This document shows positions 24,791 through 32,766 of a stretch of 47,446 nucleotides of DNA, piece by piece (the first letter of the stretch is position 1; each line of letters starts with the position of its first letter). Position numbers and translations under genes: made by a program. Source of the stretch: Methylococcales bacterium (GTDB lineage: Bacteria > Pseudomonadota > Gammaproteobacteria > Methylococcales > Methylomonadaceae); the NCBI GenBank assembly GCA_026399075.1, contig JAPLRR010000085.1:1-47446 (forward strand). Reading direction: 5' to 3'. The notes beneath the pieces were generated by a model. The model saw only the letters and a program-made list of their open reading frames with translations. It was not told the origin of the DNA and did no database searches.

Positions 24791-26350
24791 ATGAACAAAA
24801 AAATTACCCGCGCCCTGATCAGCGTTTCCGATAAAACCGGTATCGTCGATTTTTGCCAGGAATTGAGCCAACTGGGCATTGAAATTTTGTCTACTGGCGG
24901 CACGGCAAAAACCTTGGCCAGCCATAACATTCCTGTGACGGAGGTTTCTGATTACACAGGTTTCCCCGAAATGATGGATGGCCGGGTTAAAACTTTGCAC
25001 CCTAAAGTCCATGGCGGCATACTTGGCCGCAGGGGCATTGATGATGCCGTGATGGCTGCAAACAACATCAACCCAATTGACCTAGTGGTGGTCAATTTAT
25101 ACCCGTTTGAACAAACCATAGCATCGCCTGATTGCGACTTTGCCACCGCAATCGAAAACATCGACATTGGCGGCCCAACCATGATCCGCGCCGCCGCCAA
25201 AAACCACGCCGATGTTGCCATCGTTGTCAATCCTGCCGATTACACCGACATTTTGGCAGAACTCCACAATACCGATAACTGCCTTTCTGCCCAGACCCGC
25301 TTTAGCCTGGCGCTGAAAAGCTTTGAACAGACGGCACGTTATGACACGGCCATTGCCACTTATCTGGCCGCCATCAACCAAGTCCAGTTACCCGAAACAT
25401 TGAACCTACAATTTTACCGCAGCCAAACTATGCGTTATGGTGAAAACCCGCATCAAAATGCCGCTTTTTACCGTGAAAAAAACCCGGTATCTGGCTCAAT
25501 AGCCGCCGCTATCCAGCATCAAGGCAAAGAACTGTCATACAACAATATTGCCGATGCCGATGCGGCACTGGAATGCGTCAAATCGTTTAAGGACAAACCT
25601 AGCTGCGTTATTGTGAAACATGCCAACCCCTGCGGCGTTGCCGAAGCCGATAACTTGCTGACAGCCTACGGCAAAGCCTACGCAACCGACCCTACCTCTG
25701 CTTTTGGTGGCATTATCGCGTTTAACCAAGAACTTGATGGGCAAACAGCGGCAGAAATTGTCAAACGTCAATTTGTCGAAGTGATCATTGCCCCCACCTT
25801 TCATCCCGATGCGCTGGCTAGCTTGGCTGAAAAGCAAAATATCCGGGTCTTGGAATGCGGGGAATGGGGTAATACCGCACTCGCCTCCCTGGACTTTAAA
25901 CGCGTTGCTGGCGGTTTACTGGTACAAGACAAAGATATCGGCGAAATTAGCCGTGCCGACCTGACCATAGTCAGCAAACGCCCACCGACAGAGCAAGAAC
26001 AGGCCGATTTATTGTTCGCGTGGAAAGTGGCCAAGTTCGTCAAATCCAACGCCATTGTTTATTGTAAAAATGGCCAGACGATTGGCGTTGGCGCCGGGCA
26101 AATGAGCCGCGTCTATTCCGCCAAAATTGCCGGGATCAAAGCGGCTGACGAAGGTTTGACTGTGCCCGGTTCGGCAATGGCTTCAGATGCCTTCTTCCCA
26201 TTCAGGGACGGTATTGATGCCGCCGCCGCCGCTGGCATAACCGCCATCATCCAACCCGGCGGCTCTATGCGCGACAATGAAGTGATTGCCGCTGCCGATG
26301 AGCACAATATCGCCATGGTCTTCACGGGTATGCGCCATTTTCGCCACTAG
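24791..26350 (+). CDS. purH: Bifunctional AICAR formyltransferase / IMP cyclohydrolase
   Basis: 519 aa. The N-terminal MGS-like IMP cyclohydrolase domain begins [19 protein letters not shown] and contains [10 protein letters not shown]. The C-terminal formyltransferase has YGENPHQNA and [10 protein letters not shown], with the catalytic Lys-His pair. It performs the last two steps of purine synthesis. A hairpin and T-run follow the stop, with purD 95 bp further on. Confidence 0.96.
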   Translation: MNKKITRALISVSDKTGIVDFCQELSQLGIEILSTGGTAKTLASHNIPVTEVSDYTGFPEMMDGRVKTLHPKVHGGILGRRGIDDAVMAANNINPIDLVVVNLYPFEQTIASPDCDFATAIENIDIGGPTMIRAAAKNHADVAIVVNPADYTDILAELHNTDNCLSAQTRFSLALKSFEQTARYDTAIATYLAAINQVQLPETLNLQFYRSQTMRYGENPHQNAAFYREKNPVSGSIAAAIQHQGKELSYNNIADADAALECVKSFKDKPSCVIVKHANPCGVAEADNLLTAYGKAYATDPTSAFGGIIAFNQELDGQTAAEIVKRQFVEVIIAPTFHPDALASLAEKQNIRVLECGEWGNTALASLDFKRVAGGLLVQDKDIGEISRADLTIVSKRPPTEQEQADLLFAWKVAKFVKSNAIVYCKNGQTIGVGAGQMSRVYSAKIAGIKAADEGLTVPGSAMASDAFFPFRDGIDAAAAAGITAIIQPGGSMRDNEVIAAADEHNIAMVFTGMRHFRH

Positions 26351-26373
26351 TACACAGCAAATAACAACCCTTT

Positions 26374-26398
26374 AGGGGCGGTTTTTAGCCGCCCTTTT
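26374..26398 (+). terminator. Intrinsic-type terminator after purH
   Basis: GGGGCGG pairs with CCGCCC around a TTTTTAG loop and is followed by TTTT. The sequence AGCCGCCCTT recurs at 26417-26426, so the 5' arm could pair with either copy. This may be a plain terminator or a read-through control before purD. Confidence 0.6.
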
Positions 26399-26445
26399 GC
26401 CAGCTTGGGCAGCGTAAGCCGCCCTTCAAACAACCGGAAATCATC

Positions 26446-27729
26446 ATGAAAATCCTCATCGTCGGTAGCGGTGGGCGTGAACACGCCCTGGCTTGGAAAG
26501 CCAAACAATCCCCAAAAGTTGATCAAGTCTTCGTCGCACCGGGCAACCCCGGCACCGCCTTAGAGCCTGGCATACAAAATATTGCGGTCGCTGTCGATGA
26601 TATATCGGGATTACTGGCTTTTGCCCAACAAGCCGAAATTGACCTGACCATCATAGGCCCGGAAATACCTTTGGTTTTAGGTGTGGTTGACAGCTTTCAG
26701 CAAGCGGGCCTTAAATGCTTTGGGCCATCTGCCAAAGCGGCGCAACTGGAAGGTTCCAAATCTTTTTGTAAAGACTTCATGATCCGCCACCATATTCCGA
26801 CCGCCGCCTACCAAAGCTTTACCGATAAAGACCTGGCCATCGCCTATATCCGCAAACAAGGCGCACCGATAGTCGTAAAAGCCGATGGCCTGGCAGCGGG
26901 CAAGGGTGTCATCGTTGCCCAAACCGAAGCAGAAGCCATAGCGGCTGTTGAAGACATGTTGTCCGGCAATGTGTTTGGGCTTGCCGGTAGCCGCGTGGTC
27001 ATCGAGGAATTTTTACAGGGCGAAGAAGCCAGCTTTATTGTCATTGCTGACGGCAAACACGCCTTAGCCATGGCCACATCACAAGACCACAAGGCCAGGG
27101 ACAATGGTGATAAAGGCCCCAATACTGGCGGCATGGGCGCTTATTCACCAGCTCCCGTGGTTACCCCTGAAATTCACGAAAAGGTTATGCGTGACGTCAT
27201 AAACCCTACCTTAATTGGCATGGCCGAAGATGGCCTGCCGTATGTGGGCTTTTTGTACGCAGGCCTAATGATTACGCCTGATGGCGCAATAAAGGTGTTG
27301 GAATATAACTGCCGATTTGGTGACCCGGAAACCCAGCCAATTATGATGCGCATGAACAGCGACTTAGTTAGCTTGTGCCTGGCAGCCTTAGCTGGGGAAC
27401 TTGATAAAACATCGACTGAGTGGGATGAACGGGCCGCATTAGGCGTTGTTTTGGCGGCAGGTGGCTATCCTGATACGTATCGGAAAGGTGATGTCATTAC
27501 GGGCTTGCCTAGCGTGGATTATGCAGACCGCAAAGTGTTCCATGCAGGTACTGGACTGGCGGGGGACGCTATCGTTACAGCGGGTGGGCGGGTGTTGTGC
27601 GCCTGTGCATTGGGGCAAGACATTCAGGAAGCGCAAACCAAGGCTTATGAATTGGCCAACAACATCCATTGGGACGGCATCTATTACCGCACAGATATTG
27701 GCTTTAAGGCGATAAAAACCAAACCCTGA
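26446..27729 (+). CDS. purD: Phosphoribosylamine-glycine ligase
   Basis: 427 aa. It starts MKILIVGSGGREHALAWK, with ATP-grasp elements VVKADGLAAGKGVIVA and the family signature FGDPETQ. It joins glycine to phosphoribosylamine in the second step of purine synthesis. It follows purH in the same direction. Confidence 0.96.
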   Translation: MKILIVGSGGREHALAWKAKQSPKVDQVFVAPGNPGTALEPGIQNIAVAVDDISGLLAFAQQAEIDLTIIGPEIPLVLGVVDSFQQAGLKCFGPSAKAAQLEGSKSFCKDFMIRHHIPTAAYQSFTDKDLAIAYIRKQGAPIVVKADGLAAGKGVIVAQTEAEAIAAVEDMLSGNVFGLAGSRVVIEEFLQGEEASFIVIADGKHALAMATSQDHKARDNGDKGPNTGGMGAYSPAPVVTPEIHEKVMRDVINPTLIGMAEDGLPYVGFLYAGLMITPDGAIKVLEYNCRFGDPETQPIMMRMNSDLVSLCLAALAGELDKTSTEWDERAALGVVLAAGGYPDTYRKGDVITGLPSVDYADRKVFHAGTGLAGDAIVTAGGRVLCACALGQDIQEAQTKAYELANNIHWDGIYYRTDIGFKAIKTKP

Positions 27730-27778
27730 CCTTGGTATGGCCAAGGGATAGTCCTGATGCTGTCCAGCGGCAGGACTA
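27730..27778. terminator. Two hairpins between convergent purD and methyltransferase gene
   Basis: CCTTGG (27730-27735) pairs with CCAAGG (27741-27746), and TAGTCCTG (27749-27756) pairs with CAGGACTA (27771-27778). No long T-run follows on the plus strand, so termination is probable from position and not proven. Confidence 0.45.
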
Positions 27779-27816
27779 CCCCCCTTCAAACCATAACTGG
27801 CTAGCCCTTACTGAGT

Positions 27817-28599
27817 TTACTGCTTGCGCCCAACAAGCAGCACGATATTTACGCTACAAAAATAAGCCCCATTTTTATCCGCCTGTTCTAGACTTCGATG
27901 CCAGCGCTGAAGTTCTTCGTGGCTAATTACCCCGGCTTCAAGGGCAAGTTGTTCTACCCTATCTGCCTGCGTGACTTCACGGGAAAAAGCATAATGGGAA
28001 ATCGCAACCGGAAAAACTTCATAAGCAACATCAAGCAAATTTTGCTGTTTAAATAAACGGTTTAATTTCCGGCCTGAATAGCCATTATTTAAAAAACCTT
28101 CCGTCAAAAATCGGGTCAAGCGGCGTTCTATATCAGTTTCATCGCTATCTGTGGACAAACTGCCCCAGTCTGTGTCTACCACCACCACCCAACCATTGGG
28201 TTTAGTCACCCGAACCATTTCAGCCAAGACTTGCCCTGGATCCTCTAAGTGCTGAAACAAGCGCTCGCTACGGCAAGAATCAAAATAATCCGTTTCAAAA
28301 GGCAATGCGGTTGCTTCAACACATAGATGACTGACAATGGCCTTCACGCCCGCCTGCTCTGCCCGTTGTTCAGCTGCCGCAACCATTGACGCGTCATGGT
28401 CAGCCCCTATCACCATTCCCTCCCCGCCCACTATAGAGGCTAGCCGAATGGTGTCCGTACCCGGACCACAACCCAAGTCCAGCACTTGATGTCCAGGCAG
28501 AATATGCATTAGGGTATAAGATCGTTCTTTTATTTGATTAAATAGATTAGCGATTACGCTTAAGTAATCCGGTGCCACATAACCTTTGGCAGATGACAT
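27817..28599 (-). CDS. Class I SAM-dependent methyltransferase
   Basis: 260 aa. SAM-binding motif I is VLDLGCGPGTDTIRLASIVG, with motif II acidic residue in VIGADHDASM and a later ALPFETDYFDSCRSERLFQHL. The DUF/Ubi-type core (Methyltransf_11) covers about 38-145. The C-terminal part is helical and probably binds the substrate. The family includes quinone and small-molecule methylases. No neighbour indicates the substrate, so none is assigned. Confidence 0.82.
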   Translation of the reverse strand: MSSAKGYVAPDYLSVIANLFNQIKERSYTLMHILPGHQVLDLGCGPGTDTIRLASIVGGEGMVIGADHDASMVAAAEQRAEQAGVKAIVSHLCVEATALPFETDYFDSCRSERLFQHLEDPGQVLAEMVRVTKPNGWVVVVDTDWGSLSTDSDETDIERRLTRFLTEGFLNNGYSGRKLNRLFKQQNLLDVAYEVFPVAISHYAFSREVTQADRVEQLALEAGVISHEELQRWHRSLEQADKNGAYFCSVNIVLLVGRKQ

Positions 28600-28937
28600 T
28601 ATTTATCCTTGGGTGCTGGTGACTGGGTAAGTGAGACAACAATAATGGTAAACAAAAATTCTACCATAAGTAATCTTCTTCCGTGCTAAGACAAGCCGAA
28701 TTATTTACCAATGGATGTTCGCCATGCACAGCATGTGCGCAACCAGCCGCGATCACTTCACTGTAGAGTTGATATACTTCAAATGGTCAAATTTGCAGAT
28801 TTTAAAATATGCTATAAACCTTATATTATAATGACTTATAGCGTTTCCATTTTCCGGATCTGTAACCGCGCACAGTATACCTGCCAGCGTAGTATCTGAA
28901 AATACCAACGTAACCCCTTAAAAATATGGCACTAAGT

Positions 28938-29036
28938 AACGTGCATGAAATAACTTACACAAGTACGTGAAATTATTTTTCAGTGAGGTGCGGATAATTC
29001 CGCGCCTACAGTCGTGCAGCTTATTTCATGCACGTT
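28938..29036. repeat. 99-bp element with perfect 16-bp terminal inverted repeats
   Basis: AACGTGCATGAAATAA (28938-28953) and TTATTTCATGCACGTT (29021-29036) are exact reverse complements. The interior holds GCGGATAATTCCGCGCCTAC, itself part-palindromic. The size and structure fit a miniature inverted-repeat element. The flanking region 28600-28937 has no supportable gene. Confidence 0.65.
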
Positions 29037-29043
29037 CCTAAAG

Positions 29044-29174
29044 TATAACCGACATTCCGCACCCTTAGAAAATAAACACTTAAAATCAATCAATTGAAAA
29101 TTGATGTTGCTATTTAGTAAAAATAAAATCATTTAATATCAATAGGATGCCAAGGGGTGCGGAATGCCGGGTAT
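29044..29174. repeat. Inverted repeat with ATTCCGCACCC arms
   Basis: The left arm near 29044-29066 and right arm near 29152-29174 share a perfect 11-bp core (ATTCCGCACCC / GGGTGCGGAAT) with imperfect extensions. The loop is a very AT-rich 85 bp. It lies 8 bp from the preceding 99-bp element. Confidence 0.55.
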
Positions 29175-29265
29175 AAATCCCAACCCAGTCTTAAATAGAC
29201 ATTAGTTTCCCAGTCCTCAGATATAAGCTGCCCCTCAATAGCTTTTATTCGCCAAAGTAACTATA

Positions 29266-29374
29266 CTACCTAAGAATGTTAGGTAGCGGGTAAATCGCGA
29301 TCAAAGTTTGAGCCAATCTCCGCAATTTACCCATGGGGAAGCATGCAGGCGGGTTCAAATTAATTTTATGCCCG
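29266..29374 (+). promoter_or_regulatory. Structured 5' leader, possible cis-regulatory RNA
   Basis: Three successive stems lie upstream of the acyltransferase. CTACCTAA (29266-29273) pairs with TTAGGTAG (29279-29286). GGGTAAAT (29288-29295) pairs with ATTTACCC (29325-29332). CGGG (29350-29353) can pair with CCCG (29371-29374). The TTAGGTAGCGGG string recalls the 3' half of c-di-GMP-I riboswitches, but the rest of that consensus is not evident, so I do not name a class. Confidence 0.35.
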
Positions 29375-29432
29375 GATCTAAACACCGTAGACAGGCTATA
29401 TCCGTGGTCTCACAACCCCTCTAAAAAGAGAT

Positions 29433-30209
29433 TTGCATTTGAACGACAGTAATATTGTTGACAGCTTCAATGGATATTTTGAGATGATACCTGCTATAAC
29501 TGGGGAGCTTAAAAATGAGGTCTTCAAATTACGCTATCAGGTTTATTGCATTGAAAATCCATTTGAGAATCCAGCTGATTTCCCTGACAACATGGAGTCC
29601 GATATATTTGACAGCCGCTCCGTCCATTATCTGATACGTCACCGCAAATCGGGTGACTTTGCCGCGACAACACGGCTTATCCTCCCGCTTGCCAACAAAC
29701 CAACAGAATTATTTCCAATCGAATTACACAGTACGATTGAGCATATCGACTTTTTAAAGTCCGTACCCCGCATAAATTTGGCGGAATTATCCCGGTTTTG
29801 TGTGTCCAAAAGATTTAGACAGCGAAAAAATGAACGGCATCTGGTGGCGACCTGTGGGGTTGACTCAAATCAGAGCTTTACACAACGCGAGAAATGGAGC
29901 TCCTCTTATCTAACGCTTGCCCTGATCGCATGCGGCGTTAAATTGAGCGCTGAAAACAATATTGATTATTGGTATGCCCTGATGGAACCCTCCCTACAAC
30001 GGCTTGTTTCCGCATTAGGTGTGCCTTTTGACCAAATTGGGCCATTAGTGGATTACCATGGCTTACGGCAGCCTTGTTTGATTAAAGTAGATGCGCTTCT
30101 TGAGGGGGTTGCTAAAAAGAACATCCACTATTGGAATCTGCTGACAAATAATGGTGTAAATTCTTTACCGGATAGAAATGACCAACACCCACTGGAAAAA
30201 CTTGGCTAA
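29433..30209 (+). CDS. PEP-CTERM/exosortase system-associated acyltransferase
   Basis: 258 aa from a TTG at 29433 (a TTG at 29439 is also possible), with AAGAG just upstream. The GNAT-like fold starts LKNEVFKLRYQVYCIENPFE, the opening typical of the exosortase-associated acyltransferase family (TIGR03694) and of autoinducer-synthase-like proteins. It continues with AATTRLILP and INLAELSRFCVSKRFR. The family is found in genomes with exosortase and PEP-CTERM proteins, and its acyl product is unknown. No exosortase or PEP-CTERM gene is in the window. A long structured leader precedes it. Confidence 0.8.
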   Translation: MHLNDSNIVDSFNGYFEMIPAITGELKNEVFKLRYQVYCIENPFENPADFPDNMESDIFDSRSVHYLIRHRKSGDFAATTRLILPLANKPTELFPIELHSTIEHIDFLKSVPRINLAELSRFCVSKRFRQRKNERHLVATCGVDSNQSFTQREKWSSSYLTLALIACGVKLSAENNIDYWYALMEPSLQRLVSALGVPFDQIGPLVDYHGLRQPCLIKVDALLEGVAKKNIHYWNLLTNNGVNSLPDRNDQHPLEKLG

Positions 30210-30338
30210 CCCAATTATTAAGGCACTTGAATGATGCCCAAGGAGTCAATGTGAATTTTATGGCGCTTAGTTAAACCCATACCGATCAAACATACAGCAA
30301 TTCCCATTATGATCTTAAGGCGTTTAAATCGCCCGTCG

Positions 30339-30358
30339 TTCCGGCGGGATCACCGGAA
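30339..30358. repeat. Short palindrome TTCCGG...CCGGAA
   Basis: Six-base arms around CGGGATCA, of the TTCCGGC-type extragenic palindrome common in proteobacteria. The gap 30210-30642 holds nothing else I can support. Confidence 0.45.
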
Positions 30359-30642
30359 TCTAGTCACATGGAATTGGGCTTCTCGTACACGGCTCGTCTA
30401 AATCAAGCACTTGTCGATTATCAAAGCAACCATCCAAGGCACTGGTTTTGCTATGCCCCCTAACCATGCCGGAATAATGGCTCACAACCATAATGTGAAT
30501 ACTGTCAACCTAGGGTGGCAGCACTGAATAACAATATTTTAGCTTTCACTTTCTGAACGGGTCTCTAACGGCCAATACTCGTCTTCACAAGCCTAACCAA
30601 AAAGCAACGCGGCAGTATTTTCAACCACAGCCATAGGCCCCA

Positions 30643-32766
30643 TCAAAAATTAGTCGAGACCTCAAAATAATAGCTTCTGCCTGGCATAGGGATATTTTGA
30701 TAGGGTATCGAAGTATTGGCTGGTTCGAAGTTGCCCGCATCAAACATATTATGTATGGAAGCCGCTAAATTTAGATGACCAAACAATTTAACCCCCCTTA
30801 AGGTTAAGTCTATGGTTTCAAAATCATCCAAAGGCCTATTGTCACCCGGCTCTGATGTCCTGCCACCGATCCAATTGAGTTGGGGCTGAATTTGCCATTG
30901 GGGTAAAAACTGCCAACGTAGCGCCGTATAAATATGGTGCTCTGGCACGCCAGTCACGCGCGCGTCGGTAACGCTGTTCCGCGCATTCTGCCAAGCGTAA
31001 TTGCCCATCAGATTCCAGTCTTGGGCAAATTGCCAATTCATCTCCAACTCGGTGCCATAACCGTTTTGGTTACCGTTATTTGCATACTTGCCGTCTAGTA
31101 AAGTAATCAGGTTTTCAATTTTGTAATAATACAAATTTAGCGCAGTCCTTAATGACGAGGTAGGCCGATAATCAAAAGCCCATTCAATGGTATTAATGGT
31201 TTCAGGTTTAAGATCTTTGTTGCCGACAACTGCCGGATTATTTTGGTTGCCCTGCTCTGAAAAATTAGGCGCCCTAAAGGCTTTTCCATAAAGCAACTTT
31301 GTAGTCAACTCCTTATTAATGTCCCACACCAGTGCCGCACGCGGGTTGGTGGTACCGCCAAAGTCTGAATAATGGTCATACCGGACACCCGCTGTCAGTT
31401 GCCAACCTTTGGCGAACTGCCATTCATCTTGGACAACCCCCGACCAAATAGAACGGTGGGTATTTGGTAAATAGACATATTGGGTACCGGTCACATCAAC
31501 CAGATTACCATCAACTACAGGAGGCAATGGCTGACCATAACCAAAATTTGTACTCTGGTTTGTGGTGATTTCCTCATACCGGAAACTCGTGCCAAACCGC
31601 AATAAATGGTCAGCCCAGCCTTTGTAAATTGAGTTAAGTTCTATCGCAGGAACTTTCTGCACACGGCCTAAATTAGCGGCAGCCCCATTAGGAAAAGAAA
31701 CCGGGGTACCGCCCTTAAAATCAATATTTCCGGTCGGGTCAATAAGCAATGTTGTGTTATCTGGAAAGATCTTAAAACTTGATTGGAAATCTGTCTGCAA
31801 ATAACTGGCATGGGCTAAAAACTCCCAATCTTCAAACCAGTCTTCTGTTGAATAGCGAATATTGCCCATATATTGCTCGCCATTTGCGTTACCGCTTGGA
31901 TCCAAAGCTGAAACAACCCCAGCACGCGCACCCCCATTGATTGAGTTAAACGCCCAGAAATCCACATCCCAATGCTTACGTTGCAAATTAAGATGGGCAT
32001 TAACAGTTTCATATTGGGTATTCATAGGGCCGGGTGCATTGGAAGCGTGCGTCCCAAACGCAGTATCTAAGCCTGTCTGGGCATCTGCGGCAATTACACG
32101 GCCATTATCGCCATCGGTGTGTTGATATTGAACACTGGCCGCCACATCCCAGCCTGCCCATTGCGCACCATACTGCCCCCACCCGCTGCCAGTTCCGTGA
32201 TCACCGACACGGCCCCCCAAAACCCCACCTTGGGTGTCGTTTGCACCTTTTATATCTTTGGCTTTTTTGGTGATGATATTGATAATGCCAGCAAAAGCAT
32301 CGGCGCCATACAAAGCCGATCCTGGCCCACGTATCACTTCCACCCGGGCTATGGCCTCTATGGGTAATTCCATAAAATCCATGACCCCACCACTAAAAGG
32401 TGTGGTTATGCGAGTGCCATTTAACATCACCAAGATTTGCGAATTTGTTGAATTCTTAATACCACGCATACTGTAATTATAATCACCAACGACATCTTGG
32501 TAGCTGGCATGAACCCCGGGCACTGTTTCCAGCACCTGGTGGATTTCAGTCGCCCCCATAGACTTTATTTGCTCGGCCGTAATTACGCTAGTCACTGCTG
32601 CGGACTGGAAAATCGGCTTGGATGTTCCCGTCGCAATAGAGGTGACAGGAATTGAACCCAACTTTTCCAAAGGAAAATCCAAGAAATCATCCGCAGCTAC
32701 AGAACAAGGGCTAAAAGTGCCAATAGAAAGTAAGCAACTAATGGTGAAGGCTAATTTAGTGTACAT
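30643..32766 (-). CDS. TonB-dependent outer-membrane receptor
   Basis: 707 aa from the ATG at 32766 (AGGG 8-9 bases upstream); the in-frame start at 32781 is less likely. Signal peptide about 1-29. Plug domain about 45-170, with SVITAEQIKSMGATEIHQVL, VLNGTRI and IEVIRGPGSALYGADAFAG-like sequence (VEVIRGPGSALYGADAFAGI). A beta-barrel follows and ends with aromatic Phe in FEVSTNF. It imports or senses a ligand such as a chelate, vitamin or sugar using TonB energy. Its start lies inside the last 11 nt of the cyclase gene, so it is the third gene of the yfiR operon. The ligand is not evident, and I saw no canonical TonB box. Confidence 0.88.
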   Translation of the reverse strand: MYTKLAFTISCLLSIGTFSPCSVAADDFLDFPLEKLGSIPVTSIATGTSKPIFQSAAVTSVITAEQIKSMGATEIHQVLETVPGVHASYQDVVGDYNYSMRGIKNSTNSQILVMLNGTRITTPFSGGVMDFMELPIEAIARVEVIRGPGSALYGADAFAGIINIITKKAKDIKGANDTQGGVLGGRVGDHGTGSGWGQYGAQWAGWDVAASVQYQHTDGDNGRVIAADAQTGLDTAFGTHASNAPGPMNTQYETVNAHLNLQRKHWDVDFWAFNSINGGARAGVVSALDPSGNANGEQYMGNIRYSTEDWFEDWEFLAHASYLQTDFQSSFKIFPDNTTLLIDPTGNIDFKGGTPVSFPNGAAANLGRVQKVPAIELNSIYKGWADHLLRFGTSFRYEEITTNQSTNFGYGQPLPPVVDGNLVDVTGTQYVYLPNTHRSIWSGVVQDEWQFAKGWQLTAGVRYDHYSDFGGTTNPRAALVWDINKELTTKLLYGKAFRAPNFSEQGNQNNPAVVGNKDLKPETINTIEWAFDYRPTSSLRTALNLYYYKIENLITLLDGKYANNGNQNGYGTELEMNWQFAQDWNLMGNYAWQNARNSVTDARVTGVPEHHIYTALRWQFLPQWQIQPQLNWIGGRTSEPGDNRPLDDFETIDLTLRGVKLFGHLNLAASIHNMFDAGNFEPANTSIPYQNIPMPGRSYYFEVSTNF

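Noticed and set aside
29221..29300. Full c-di-GMP-I riboswitch
   Set aside because: Only a short string resembles the consensus; the conserved GCAAACC and CGCAAAGCC segments were not found in order.
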